This document shows positions 12,201 to 24,500 of a stretch of 64,000 bases of DNA, piece after piece. The translations under genes and the position numbers were made by a program. This DNA comes from Ectocarpus siliculosus (taxonomy: Eukaryota > Sar > Phaeophyceae > Ectocarpales > Ectocarpaceae), in contig FN649729.1 in the NCBI GenBank assembly GCA_000310025.1, positions 4,857,039-4,921,038 of the forward strand, read 5' to 3'. Each line of letters opens with the position of its first letter. Position 1 is the first letter of the stretch. The notes under the pieces are model-generated. The model was given only the letters and a program-made list of their open reading frames with translations. It did not search any database and was not told the origin of the DNA.

Positions 12201-15200
12201 ACTTCAAGTATAAATATAACATCAGAAAGCGAGAAAGGCAAGTCCGCACAGCGGCGAAGCAACGTAAGCAAAGCAACAAAAAGCACGGCGAAAAATACAC
12301 AACAGCAATAAACCCGACCCAGCATCAACAACACCAAAACAAAATGAAAGCATCACCACGGACAAGAAAAACGACGCAAAACAAGCCAAGCCAACGGAGA
12401 AGGACGACAAAATAATCAAGGATCAGCCATATGCCATGCCATGTCATGCCAGCAGCTCCTCGGCTTAAGAGCCGTTTTACACAGCAGTTATTTAGCTTCC
12501 AAATTTCCAACTTTCAAATCCGTAGACCATTGTATGTGGAATCTCGATCTGCGGCCGAGGAAAAAAAATGGAAAAATGGATATTGAAACAAAAAATCTTG
12601 GCACCGATTTTTTTTTGGAACGACTTGATTCCAAAATTGTTGGGAAAAAGTTGAAATCTGCGACGAACGTCAGAATGTAGAAAAATTTAGAAAAAACAAT
12701 TGCGGAAGCAAAACAGCCGGGGTTTAAAACGGCCCTTACCTCAGCCTGCTCGCAGAAGGCGTTGGGTGGGCAGTACAGGCCAAAGGTCATCTGCCTGAAC
12801 GCCTTGTTCTTCCAGCCGTACTCGGCGAACTCTACCAGTCGATCTGTCACAGGCTGCGGGTCGTTCGCGTAGCCGCACCACTGCATGGCAGAGCGGTCAG
12901 TGGGAGTGAGGCGCGGTGTGCGGTGGGATTAAGTCCTGAGCGGCGGTATTTATTGTTCCGTTTCGTGTCAGGTGGAGTTAGAGGCGGTGTGCGGTGGGAT
13001 TAGGTCCTGAGCGGCGGTATTTATTGTTCCGTTTCGTGTCAGGTGGAGTTAGAGGCGGTGTGCGGTGGGATTCGACCCTGCTGGCGCGCACTGTGTTGTA
13101 CCACGGCACACATCATGGCTGCTTGCTGAATGTGGGGCGATAACCCCCACAACGAGACTCAACACAAATCAGCAAACATGCAAAGAGCAACATATTTCCG
13201 GATATATCTTTGGGTCATGACAACAAAAACAAAATGAAAAATCTCACGACACCAAGTACGCCATCATCATCATCAATCCACCCGTTCCCGTCATCTTCCG
13301 CTTGTCTGAACCTCGTGGGGAATGTGTCGACAAATCTATTGGATAGCAAAACTATGTGTGGCAAAAGGGACACACTCACGATACAGTACGGCAGTATGAA
13401 CCACCTTCATATCTACATATCGCCCACGAACAGAAAAAAATACATACGAAAAAAAAAAGAACAAAATTCAGCGCCATAGTTACTCTACTCGAAATTTGCT
13501 GCGAAGTTGGATATGAACACACTCGTATCGTCATAAAAAAAAAGTATACATGGAAATACAAAAGGCGCGCCTGAGTGGACGCATCCGAGCTAAGTAGTGG
13601 TGCCATCAAGGCGTGATACCAGATGAAAGTAAAGCAGGTGTGAATCAGCTGCCAGCTGCCATCAGCAAACGTTTCTCAATAACCTCGAACAGCTCACACA
13701 GTTGACCGACGACTTTTTGACCCGAAAAGAGCCCAGCGAACCTCAACGAACAAAAACGAACAAAAAAATGCAAATCTTAATAGCAAAATCTTACTAAAAG
13801 CAGTCTTATATGCATAAGTATATATTACCTTTGGTAGCCTGTCTTGCACGTCACCGTCGGAACAAAATATGAAAATCAATACAGCAAAATCTTAAAATAG
13901 CAGTCTTATACGCATACGTATACAGAAGTATTACCTTTGGTGGCCTGTCTTGCACGTCACCTATTGGCGGGACAATAGAAGAAGGCTGACAGCAGCCTTT
14001 CTATTAATATAGCAAAATCTTAACAAAGTGGTAGTCTTATAAGCGCAAGTATATATTACCTTCGTTGGCCTGTCTTGCACGTCACCGTCGGCGGGACAAT
14101 AGAAGAAGGCTGACAGCAGCCTATCTATCGGATGTCTCATCACGGTGAAGTACTCGCACTTTCGGCCGATGACCTCCAACGGATACCTTGAGGAAACACA
14201 AGCAGAGGGCAAAGACACGCAATATCAAGATAAAGCGTCGGTCCCCAACAAAAGTAATACGCACAGGAGGAGGACGTACAAAAGACAAACAACATCTTCC
14301 TATCTCCCTACAATCAAATATATCACCCATACTAAAAGCTATACACTTGGGGAATCCCATGCGTAAACCTATACACTTTAGCTTCCCAAACTTAGTCCAG
14401 TATCCTGTGTTGCCATTTCTTCGCCGGGTCGGGAAAAAACAAGGAACAGTACAAGGAGGACGTGAATAGACAAGACAGCATCATCTATGCATACAGTACA
14501 GTACGTGCAATATCCTGTAAGCCTCTTTTTCTTGGGGTTCATTGAAAAAAATATGCAAGAAAGTCCTCTTGCGAAAGTATCAAAAAACAAATTGGCCGCA
14601 ATGGAAGACACTCTTGTGTGTAGCAGATCCCTGACCGGAGCTCCGCGGGGTGGGTGAGGCAAGGGAGGGGCATCGCGAGCGGCGGAAACGGAAAAACAAA
14701 AACATGCACAAGCAGTAACACGTGACTGCATCAAACCCTTTGGCAGAAAGAGTACAATAAGAGTTACAAGAGATGAGCCACCCAGCCGGCGTTTATCCCA
14801 GTCACCCTGAAAAGGCCTCAACACCCCCCCTTCGACAGGTTATATCTAGAACGCGCAGTCTTGAGTGTAAAAAATAGTGACGGCCATTTCGGGGTCCTTG
14901 AAGCGGAAGTCACCGAACCCATTCCCAAGAGTCTGACCTCACCCACCCACCAAGAAACAAGTGCTGGAACGCGATTTCCTGCCCCTCCATGCCCGGGAAA
15001 AAACAACCGTAAACCGTACTGTCCCATCTACCGCTGTCCGTTCTCTGGGTGGCATTTTGGGACCTCAAACGCTCTGCGTATTCCGCGATGTCTTGCAATA
15101 AATCAACCGTAACCGTGAACTACTCCTACTGCTGTCGTTTCTACACTGACATCATCTTCACCTCAAAAGCTCTGCGTATCCCACAATGACCGGAGCGCTG

Positions 15201-17242
15201 TTCATGGCCTTCAGACAGCTATCCTCGTAACCAATCCCATTCACGCACATCGCTGGGTTGACAGCGGGCGGGGTGAAGGAGCATGTTCGTGGGCGATGGG
15301 GGGAGGATGGCGGAAGATTCGGTTGGGTTGTCAACGGCAGCGAGTGGGGCTGGGGGTGGTACAGCAGCAGTAGTACGCAGAAGCACAAGAACTTGGCGTA
15401 GCAATGGTGCAAAAGTGTAAAGGAAAGTGTTGCCAGACACGTTGTAATTAAAACGACCGACTTCGCGAGAATAATAAAGTAAGTGTTATGAGGAAACAGA
15501 ACAGGGAGGGGGTACGCAGACCGTATTCCCTAAACCAACTCCCCCAATAGCATGCTGTATCCAACATATTTACTTAAAATAGAAATACCCGTGCGAAGGG
15601 GGGGGAGCTAGATGCAACGGTCCAAGCAGGCACTCCCCGCTGCCACATGCACCAGCGACAGCGATGGTGTCAAAACGTTTTCCCGGATGGCAAGCAATCC
15701 AAGTACATCTGGACCATGGAGTATTCCTAGCATCGAGCGAGCTGACCAATGAAAATACGTCAAAGTCTCAGAGCGGCTACAAATGGGACACGCTTCCAAA
15801 GCCCACAACCTGGGATCCCATGAAAGGAGCGTCAGGTCACGTGTGTATGTGTCTGTGTTTGTTACTATTAATAGCATTGACCGCGCTAACCGGCTGACCA
15901 ATGAAAAGAAGCCCCAGTGCGGCTGAAAACTCTAAAGGCCATGATCTGGAACCCCGTATGCGGGTGTGTTTTCTTCCCGTCTATTCTGGGCGCCAGGCTA
16001 GAACACTCCCTTCGGAACAATGTTTAACCCCCAGCCGGGGTCACACAGCAGGACGAAGGTAAACGATAGAGTTCTTCACCCCCCCCCCGCCGTGCCTCCT
16101 CCTGCGGAGCTTGGTTGAAATAATCATCCCAGCAGAGTTGAGCACCCTTTTCCCCCCTCTTTCGTGTCCAGGGAATTTTCAACACCAACAGCATGGTCAC
16201 CGCACCACCACCACCAAACCAACAAAAAAACAAAACCACACCAGCAAAGTGCTGGTCTTCATGGTGCGGCGGTGTCCCCAGCAACACGCACGGGACGGAC
16301 GGGGGAGGGTGCCAACAAGTGCGACAAAAGACCGCGGTGGCAATCGCAGGAAACAGTCATCCGCCCGCACCTGGTCCTTGAACCATGTCTTCCAAGGCGG
16401 CAATTTCCAACTTGTCCTTGATGGTAGAGCCCCCGCTCTTCACCATGTGGTTGAACAAGGTGCAGTACTCTGGGGGCTCTCCAGGGGTACTCCTTGCGTA
16501 CAACTGCCCGCCGCCGCCGCCGCCGCCGCCGCCGTGAAGCCGCCAAAATATGGGGTATACATATGACGACAAAAAAAACAAAAATGACACGAAAAAGGGA
16601 GGGGTAAATCGGGACATATCGTCAGCCAAAGCACGTATGGTCTAACCGCCTCGCGGAAATAGTCCCTACAAAACGTACGGCAGCAGCGGCGAGGTTCGGC
16701 AGCTGTTAAACCTTGTAGATGGAACGAGCAGCTCTTAAAAAAGAGACAGGAGTCTTAGAGCCGTTTTCGGAATAATATCTAGGAAAATAGGTGGTTCGCC
16801 GAACACGAAAGAGGAGTTCTCCGTCGACAAACAGACAACAACTTCACTCATTTCCAGAAAAAAAAAAAATGAGGTCCTTGGTGTCTTGCATCCCCAGGTG
16901 CTATCATCAGCATCTACATTGTTCGGCCGCTCTGGTCATGCATCTGCACATATTGCATCTGCGCCTACGGCCTGAATACATGTTAATGCCGGTTGGTGCT
17001 GCTGATGAGAAAGAAGACCGTCCCTATAGAAGCATGGAAAATCAGGTTCTGGCGCAACAAGCAGAGCAATCAACCAAAACCGCCGTATGTGCTGGATGTA
17101 CGGCATCTCGGTGCTCTTCGTGCCATCTCACCGCATCACACCCAATCGCCCGGAGCGATAGCAAGCAGGCCACGCGGCGCAATAGCAGAGGGAACGCGCT
17201 CCTCGCGGGCATATGGTGGTGGTGGTGCTGCCGCCGCCCCAT
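9244..17242 (-). CDS. Carbohydrate sulfotransferase (PAPS-dependent), probably Golgi
   Basis: Exons in transcript order: 17132-17242 (candidate first exon, uncertain), 16371-16503, 15162-15252, 14060-14186, 12740-12880, 10623-10772, 9244-9372 (stop TAA). All phases match (0,1,2,0,0,0). The 16371-16503 exon carries FNHMVKSGGSTIKDKL, the 5'-phosphosulfate-binding loop of the Sulfotransfer_2-like group. Exon 14060-14186 carries YFTVMRHPIDRLLSAFFYC, the 3'-phosphate-binding R-x-P-x-x-R-x-x-S motif. The end (ATDMLLYDYSVSVFKLQ) is typical of the C-terminal helices. The candidate first exon has a basic then hydrophobic stretch (MPARSAFPLLLRRVACLL) that could be a signal anchor. Such enzymes transfer sulfate from PAPS to cell-wall polysaccharides such as fucans. 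An exon may be missing in the gap at 11320-12052. The family call is strong; the substrate is not known. Confidence 0.75.
9949..10070. repeat. Three diverged ~45-bp tandem units
   Basis: Units start near TGCGCATGATTCTG, TGCACCGCATTCTTG and TGCACACGATTCTG, each followed by a GTATTxGTCT-like core. They lie in the last intron of the sulfotransferase gene. No function is apparent. Confidence 0.5.
10486..10612 (+). repeat. Interstitial telomeric repeat (TTAGGG)n
   Basis: Eight uninterrupted TTAGGG units are followed by blocks broken by GTGAGTAGGG variants, then degenerate units. TTAGGG is the telomere repeat of brown algae and many other eukaryotes. The array lies inside an intron of the sulfotransferase gene, so it is interstitial, and its edge lies about 10 bp from the 5' splice site at 10622/10623. 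Confidence 0.9.
10842..10895 (-). repeat. Duplicate of the sulfotransferase 10772 exon start
   Basis: The about 55 bp copy the 5' edge of exon 10623-10772 (10752-10812), including about 20 bp of exon and 35 bp of upstream intron. In this copy the acceptor CAG has changed to ATG, so it looks dead as a splice site. Confidence 0.65.
11190..11285 (+). repeat. Dispersed repeat with CCGTATTCCCTAA core, copy 1
   Basis: Related copies lie at about 15490-15606 and 39100-39215. The shared blocks are GGGGGTACGCAGACCGTATT, CCCTAACCC and CATGTTTACTTAAT, ending in an AAAACCC-GCGAAGG block. No open frame is conserved. Confidence 0.6.
11320..12052. other. Assembly gap (733 N)
   Basis: Run of N preceded by 18 G, a typical contig-edge artefact. 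It falls in the sulfotransferase intron between exons 12740-12880 and 10623-10772 and could hide an exon. Confidence 0.95.
12913..13075. repeat. 71-bp tandem repeat, about 2.3 units
   Basis: Units start at 12913, 12984 and 13055 with GCGGTGTGCGGTGGGATT, and are nearly identical. They begin about 30 bp upstream, on the transcript strand, of the acceptor of exon 12740-12880. Confidence 0.85.
13829..14008 (-). repeat. Two partial copies of sulfotransferase exon 14060-14186 with 5' splice site
   Basis: Copy at 13935-14008 repeats the last ~70 bp of the exon and its donor. Copy at 13829-13860 repeats the last ~30 bp and donor. Each is followed by the same intron start (GTAATAY) and a shared ~50-bp intron block. 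Together with the real exon this makes a three-step ladder of donor sites with about 105-125 bp spacing. Confidence 0.75.
15490..15606 (+). repeat. Dispersed repeat with CCGTATTCCCTAA core, copy 2
   Basis: Related to 11190-11285 and 39100-39215. It ends in a G run and lies in the intron between sulfotransferase exons 16371-16503 and 15162-15252. Confidence 0.6.
15729..15965 (+). repeat. Two 130-bp tRNA-half-like elements in tandem
   Basis: Two diverged copies (15729-15835 and 15863-15965) of the family described at 7211, each containing GCTGACCAATGAAAA, a GTGCGGCT-like block and GATC-GG-CCC-TG. They are separated by a TG-rich tail. Confidence 0.65.
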
Positions 17243-18708
17243 CGGGAGCTTGACAGCAATCGCCGCAGCTGGTGATGGTTCTGGTGCTGCCGGAGAAAGG
17301 CCGGGTGCTGAATGCCAACCCGGAAGATACCGGCTCGGTCTTCTTTCTCTTCCTTCTCCTGCTGACTACTGTTGTTTTTAAGGAGGGGACGGAGACGGAG
17401 AGAGTGGGCGTGCGTGGAGGCAGAGTGGAAGAATTGGGGGGACAAGAGAATCGGAACGAGCGAATAGCAGAGAATCAACACATGCCGTGGATGTGACATA
17501 TTTACTGGACACAGCACACCGCACAAGTTTCTCTTTGTGTGGCCGGCCGGCATCGGAGGTCTTCAAGTGAGCGAGGCAACAACAGTAGGCGGAAAAGTTT
17601 ACCACACTCCAGGACACGCTCCACCAATCAACCTGCCGCTAGGTCAAAACCCGTTCACTATCTAGATACATATCTACCCAACATCGGGCTCGAAAGGCGA
17701 GTACCGCAGCGGCGGAAGATGAATGGTTTGGATGCTGCAGATGTACGGATCTTTCGATAATCGGCCGCAGCCTTGATAGCACAACAGTCAGTCCCAGCCG
17801 CCAACTCTGATGAACGTGCACGCACATACATGGTTGTGCACCTGCTCCACGCTGCCCTCTTACATGTAGACAGAACATGTAAGGACGTGTGTGTTCGTGG
17901 CAATTATGTTGGCGCCAGTTCTACACGCATAGCCGGGGGCACACAAGAGGAATGTCACACACGAGCTCTGTATTTACTTTGTTTATTTTAGTCCCCCTGC
18001 GGTGCTCGCCTTAGTTTCTATCGCGAGGAGAGTCCAGCCACCCCTTTCCCTCGTCGACCGTGAAGCCCAAGTGTGTATATGCATACTACTGTAGGTCGCT
18101 TTTTACTACAGATTGCTTGACATATATAAATAAATCCTGCCGGAAACAAAAACCGTCGCGAGGAAAGGTCGTGCATTTTGACCTCGAGACCATCACTAGA
18201 CAAGGGTTGTTGTTGTTGTTGTTGTCTTCACGTTGAACAAGGGTACGAAGACTCCTAAAGCGCCGAGACTTTCATTGAGCACCCCCGGCATCGGCAATTT
18301 CTTTTCTTGGATTGAGAGATAGATGGTGCACGTGGTCGAGGCAAGCCCCAACCGCTGCTCATTGCGACAACCAACGGATATCTTCATGCCCAAAATGGCT
18401 TTGCAAGCAGGCCTGTTGCAGCGTCTCGTGTGATTGCTGGGTTGGACGGAGGTGCTCCACTATTGGTAGCTTTCACACCATCTAAGCACCAAACACTATG
18501 TAATAAACAGCTGGCAAGCGGAAGTTGTGGTGAACTGTAGCCATGGTGGTCCCCGGTAACATGCGCCAAGGCCCTTGCTTCTGCATCAACCTCAACACGT
18601 GCGACCTCGAATCCCTGAACTTGTCCGTGCCCAAATCTCGACTTTCCAAAAAACAAATTCCTTCAAAGAGAACGTACAAGCGTCGCGTCAACCGCGTGCA
18701 TGCCGTAG

Positions 18709-19500
18709 ACGACACAAGATAACACACCCACATAAGAAACCACACCCCCCACAGAATCCGACACCCCGGTAAAATTATGGGCGTCTCTGACAAACCATCG
18801 ATTTATCACCAGGGCTACATAAGATAACACACCCCTTGAGGTTACGCCGCATACATTCACGGGGCTCCTCCTTCTATCACCGGGGTAATACACAACATCT
18901 GCCCTGTGGGTATGTGGGCATCTCACACGCACAACATCTGCGAAACTCTCTTTTGGTCGTACCCAATAGCAAGGTATGCAGCAGCCTACTCTTTTGTGTG
19001 AGCGGGCAGGACGGATGGCGCACTCTGTACCCACCGAGTCATGTGCTCAGGAGTTTCGTCACCTCCGTTGAGCTCCCTTGTTTTACCACGTTCCGCAGAA
19101 CCACAAGTCATGAAGTGTTCGTACAGGCATTGCTATCACACCCCCGCAATACCAACCAAGTGTGCGGCAGCAGCGGTTTTTTAACTCTACAAGAAGTGTT
19201 ATAACTCCTCCTTTTTATCACACCGCAAACACACCCTGTGGGTATTCGGACGTGCTAATGGTCTACACCCCCTTTCTATCAAACCCCTTCATTTATCACA
19301 CCTCAAACATCCCCTGTGCGTGTTCGGACGTGCTATCACACGCCCTGGTTTATGACACCCCCTTTAAGGGCCCCTGCGAGCTGCGCTTTATCACCCGGGC
19401 TACATAAGATAACACCCCCCCCCCCACAGGGTACCACACCCGGTGACAATATCTTTGAAGCCCAAAATGTTATCATCGGGGTGTGTTACCTTGTGTCGTC
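18709..19500. mobile_element. Possible small inverted-repeat DNA element
   Basis: GACGACACAAGATAACACAC near 18709 is mirrored by GTGTGTTACCTTGTGTCGTC at about 19479-19498. Inside, the block GGGCTACATAAGATAACAC occurs at about 18809 and 19398, and a CTGTG-GT-TTCGGACGTGCT motif occurs twice. There is no transposase. The size of about 790 bp and the inverted ends suggest a non-autonomous element. Confidence 0.4.
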
Positions 19501-19751
19501 TAGGGTGAGAGGCGGAGAGAGTACACCCTCTCCACATAGACAGAGTTTCAAAGCTCGATTCGATTGCTCCGCAACAAAGGGGGGTGCGGAGAGAGCCGAG
19601 ACGCCAACGGGAAGCCCCCGACGAGATGTTTTCCGAAAACAACCATTGTTGGCGTTGGCACTACGTCGGTTGTGGAGCAAGAGACCTTCGAAAATCGGTC
19701 TAGGCGGGGGGTTCAGGCTACGCCGCTTATTTATACTTGAGTACAAACAAC

Positions 19752-19860
19752 ACATTGTCTTGTACCCGTTCGAGATAATACCACAGCCCAACGAGATGTG
19801 TTGAAGTCTTCACCGTGAGTGGGAAGAAAACCGCCTGGATACGTTGGGCTAATTTATTAT
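19752..19860 (+). repeat. Dispersed repeat, copy 2
   Basis: Diverged second copy of 2262-2365, sharing TACCCGTTCGAGATAATACC, GAAGTCTT and GTGAGTGGG in the same order. Confidence 0.5.
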
Positions 19861-20937
19861 CTTGTTTTTGCGGATTAGTCTAGTCTAGTGCTGTAGATAC
19901 ATCTAATTTCCTGGCCAACAGAGCTGACAAAAGACGTGGCGATCTTGTTACTTCCGGTTTCATAATTTTACGGCACCTCGTCAGCACACGCACGGCCCTG
20001 GCGCTCTCACGTGCTTTGTGCGCGCAGAACTAAATACAGCACTAGTACTACCTGTGACTCTAATATTTTTTCTCCGGAGTACGCGTTCCACCCAAGGCTC
20101 AAACTCCAACCCACGTAATCTCACAACAACAAACGACGGCGAAAACGTCACGCACATTTTGTACAGCGGTGCCCTCTGCTGCCATGCGGCCTATCGCACA
20201 GCCCCTCCGCGGGGTGAGCTCAGGGACCGTTCCTGCTGTCGTTGCTTTCCTGCGGTGAAATGGCTTGTGCCCCGTCAGGAGCGACGCTGCTACAATTGGC
20301 TGTTGGCTGTTGTGTGGCCGGAGGAACATCACTATCGCGAGACTACTACAAGATGTGCTTACCTACTGCTCTTACAGGAGAAGAGGAATGGAATACATAC
20401 AAACAAAGGAGGATTTGATAGGAAGGCCATCTTCCGGCGAGCGGCCCGAAGTGAAGCTGCAGAGTACATGTATGGGAAAGGAAGAGGACACGAACGCTTA
20501 CCTCAGCAACTTCTCTCCTCGCCCTCTCTTCCTCCTCCTCCTCAATCCGCCAGACCGATATCCCTCTCTCTCCCTCCCTCCTGTGCACCGCTGAGCCACA
20601 ACAAACCCTGCTGTGCCTGTATGCCACCCTTGCTGTAGGTCCTCTGGTCTTGTGGTGCACGAGTACGTTTGTTTCTCCTGCGTTTTGGACGCCGACCAAA
20701 CTATCCTGTGGGTCGTTCAAGACACGCCAGTGTTAAGCAAGACGATCAGACGCAAACAGCGCCCTTTAGACCTCGTCGGGATGCGAATAAGCGTCAATCG
20801 TTGACTGGTGTCCAGTTCAGGTTCCTGATGTGATGCGGTTGCGGAGGAACAAGCAACCCTTGGGCCAAAGAGAGCCAAGACGGCTTCCCACTCCCAGGTC
20901 AGGCAGCTTTTTTTTTTTATCATTGTTCCGAAATGAG

Positions 20938-21060
20938 TAGAACACAAACGAACCCATCTCTGTCTTTTATCCGCAGATAGATGAGTCCAGGATAAGTTAG
21001 CGATGAATCCATAACGTCAGCGGAGGCTTGTACCTGTGTTTCTACGATTCCCCGAGCAGT
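20938..21060 (+). repeat. Dispersed repeat shared with 36478-36582
   Basis: Both copies contain an AACGAA-C-CATCTCT block, AGCAATGAAT/AGCGATGAATCCATA, a GCGTC/ACGTC block, TACCTGT and TCTACGATTYCC in the same order over about 110 bp. The divergence suggests an old mobile element. Confidence 0.5.
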
Positions 21061-21581
21061 ACAAGTACATAGCGATATCTCCCCTGTGTGTAACAGGTAA
21101 CAGGCTAACAGGCTCCACAAAATGTTTTTTTTTTTTTGGTCAGGATGACCAATGATTTTCGGCGGCCGCAGCAGCCGCGCGAACTTTCGGAGACCTTTTT
21201 CGGGGATTTTGTCCACAGCGGCAGAAGCTGATGAGGAGACATGATCTTTGCCGCATACTTCTTCGAGAAGTGTTGCAATACGCTAACCGACGTTTGTTTC
21301 CAATGGCTTGGTATCATGCGGATGTGTGACAGACGGGTTTTTGGAGACAACTTGGAGTAAATGCCTCGCAGTAGACTGCTGTAGCAGAGCAGTGCGAAGC
21401 GAGGAAGCGTAAGGGGCAACGCAGAGTTGCCTAGGGAGCGGCTGGGGTGTGTGCAAAATGCCGCTGCCGGCTCACCGCAGGCTCATCCGCCGCCTTCGCC
21501 ACCACAGCCCAAACCAAGTGGTGCTGCATTGATAGTCTGCACCACTGTTTGCACACCGCGGTAGTGTGCAGAAGAGACGAG

Positions 21582-24500
21582 ATGGCTACACCCGACGCAC
21601 CGCCCGCCGCTGGCCCTCCCTCCGCTCTCGCGGCGAGAGAGATGGCGAGCGCAGTGAACTCGAAGGAACTGCTCGAAGCGCACGTGGCTAGGACTGGCGG
21701 CAAGGTGTGTGCGCCTTGGTCGGCAGTTGCCGCCATCTCTTCTCTTACCGAGCCTGTCTATTTTGCGGTGTGCTCTAGTCACGACCTGTGTGCAACGTTG
21801 GCGGGTGTGGGCAACAAGTTTGTTTGCTGCAAAGACGAAGTGCACAGAAGCAGCTACTAGCACGCATCTTCACTGCAGTCAGTCAACGGGCTCTGCTGTC
21901 CACAAGGACCGTCCGCTGTGTCTGTGTGCGTACCGGGGATGACTTACTTTCCTTAATAGGGCGGGTGCCTTTCACGGGTCGGCTCTGCACTCCCCCTTCC
22001 TGGTTGCTGTGTGTTGCTGGCTGCACGTTGGCACCGCCACTCAAAACCCGTCAACAACACCGGGAGAGTCAACCCACACACAGCAGTGCAAAAATGTTCT
22101 TGAAGATGTTGGCAAACAAGACCACACCACCCGTGTGGGGTTGGGTGGTACTCGCTGATGTTTGGATGTGTGTGTGACTACTGTGCCGGACTTGCAAACG
22201 AGTCTACGCTCGGCTACGCGAGCATCCATTCGGCACGTTCTTACCATCTATTTTTGTCGAAAAAGTGGTACAAAGTGCCGCACCGCCGCCGCAAGGATGC
22301 ATCCAAGAGGTCACCGTAGATTGCACCCCCTCCTGAGGATCGATTTTCAAACCCCGACTACCCGGACGACGAACAGGGTGGTAAGACAATCAAATAGGAC
22401 GTTTTCGGAGAAATCTCGACGAGACGGATCCAACACGGCCATCCTCGACACCGTCACCTCTGTCTCTGCTGCAGAGTAATTCGCGCTTTGAATATCGGTC
22501 CAGGGGGTGTTTGGTAGCTTACACAACCTACAGCAGCAGTACGATGGTACTTTCTGGGGCTCTGACGAGCAGAACACGCAACTGCGGTGACCGTCGCTCG
22601 CCTCCCTCCGTACCGTACCCACCGCTGCTCTACGGGACGGAATTGCGGTCAGTGTGGACCACACACAGGTGGACTGATTGTTTGCTTCTCCCCGGGGGTT
22701 TGCGCCCAAGCTCCCTTGGCCATGTCGCCCGGACTTTGTTTGGTTGGCCGTGTTTCACACTCGATCACCCCATTCCCTGTGCCCCCCCCCTCACTGCCGA
22801 AACAAAAGATCCGGACCCGGTTCCCGCCGGAGCCGAACGGTTACCTCCACATCGGACACGCCAAGTCCATGCACATGAACTTCCATCTGGCATTTGAGAA
22901 GGAAGCTGTGCCGCGGGATAGGCGAGAGACCGTATTCCGCTATGGTAAGCGAGTACTCCCGAGTATGTAAAAGGGCGCGAAGTGTGTTTCATGCTGCAGT
23001 GTTCCTGTTGTTGTGGGCATCCTGTTTTTGCTTGTTGTCTTGTTTGTTTGGCAGTTTTCGTGTGGGGCTGGGGTTTGCGAAAAAGATTGATGCTTTGTTG
23101 TTTACGGACAGACAGGTAGACGAGTCAAGCAGAATTTCGCGTTTTGAACGAAGACTGCTCGGAGATGGGCTCAGTGAAGCAAGAACAGAAAGACTCGAGG
23201 AACGGGCGTGCTGCATCCTGCTTCCCCGAAGAGGACAAAATCATTCCTTGAGATAATGGCAAGCATTCTGTGTCACTGACCAATAGTTCGTTGTTGCTAC
23301 ATAACCGCAATGACTGAAGCCGACCAAGTTTGACGACAAAGGTTCCGAGAGTGAATGTAATGTATACCTCAAGCGATTTTCTGGCTTGTTCGTCTGACGC
23401 TGCTTGCTTCTCCCCTGAATCTGCTGCCGCTGCTGCTGCCGCCTTGTCCTGTTTTATCGCAATCGCACGTGCGCCTTATTGTGGCGCGATCGTTCTCACG
23501 CCAGACGACACTAACCCTGAGGCGGAGAGCAAGGAGTACATTGACGTGAGTGACTCTGCAGTTGAAATTGCCCCGTCTACTTAATTATTTAGCTTGTTTG
23601 GCACGTCGCAGTGAACAGTTATTTAGTCCTGCTGTTGCTGCCCTACAGACTGGCTAGGTAGACCCACCCGTCGACGTGAGATTGTCTGGTGCTCATGGGG
23701 ACTGGCTGCCGTTAACTTACGTACCACATGTGGCATTTGCCTTTGTTGTACTTGCAGCGTAAGCACCACAGGGGTGTACGCGGTCGGGAATTTGCTAGCA
23801 TCCCAGTGTACGGCCGGAGTTGTTGTCGTAGCTGTCGTCATATCTGCATTTGTGTATTTTATGTGTTTACATGGAGGGAACATGAGTTGGTAATGTGTTG
23901 TGTGTGTATTTGTAGGTGTCCGTTGGCTTGTTGGTGACAAAGCTACAAACAATTGACGGAGGTTACGTAAACGGGATCGTAAAACACGAAGGAAGGAGCC
24001 TTCATAGGGGCCTTGGTGACAAATCATGCCCCGGCTTTGTGATTTTCGCTGATCAAAGTGCCTTAGAAGAGCCTTCCATGTGTGACTTCCAAGCGTGTTT
24101 TTCCCTGGTTTTCGCAATTCCAATGGCCTCTCTCTCCGTTCCTCCAAGTGACGACCACCCTCAAGCCGAACTTTATGGGCGCTATGGGCGGGGGAAATCA
24201 GCGGAGTTTTTCCGTTTCCACCGCCCGCTCGACGTTGGTGACCTTAATATGTTTTAATTTCCGATGGAGAACGAAGATATATTAGTAGACGTCTGACCCA
24301 CTAAACGTTATCTCCAATACTCCAATTCCAGTGTTCGTGCTTTTTCTTTTCGTTTTTTCGTCGAACATTACCACCTCCTCTCTCCACGTGAAGAAAACCC
24401 TCAAGCCGAACTTTATGGGCGCTATGGGCGGGGGAATTAAGCGGAGTTTTTCCGTTTCCCCCGCCCGCTCGACGTTGGTGACCTTAATATGTTTTAATTT

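Larger units (their letters stand above)
17243..21581. other. Divergent spacer, mostly repeats
   Basis: This region lies between the sulfotransferase 5' end and the GlnRS start codon. It holds a (GTT)n-GTCTTCACGTT element (about 18208-18240, related to 7161-7200 and 27150-27200), a likely inverted-repeat element (18709-19500), a dispersed repeat (19752-19860) and another at 20938-21060 (related to 36478-36582). On the minus strand at 18480-18660 and near 21150-21300 there are open stretches of protein-like composition, but no family or complete exon pair could be assigned. No gene is called. Confidence 0.45.

Noticed and set aside
20018-20638. 206-codon plus-strand frame upstream of GlnRS
   Set aside because: Composition is irregular, no motif is recognised, and it lies in a repeat-rich spacer.
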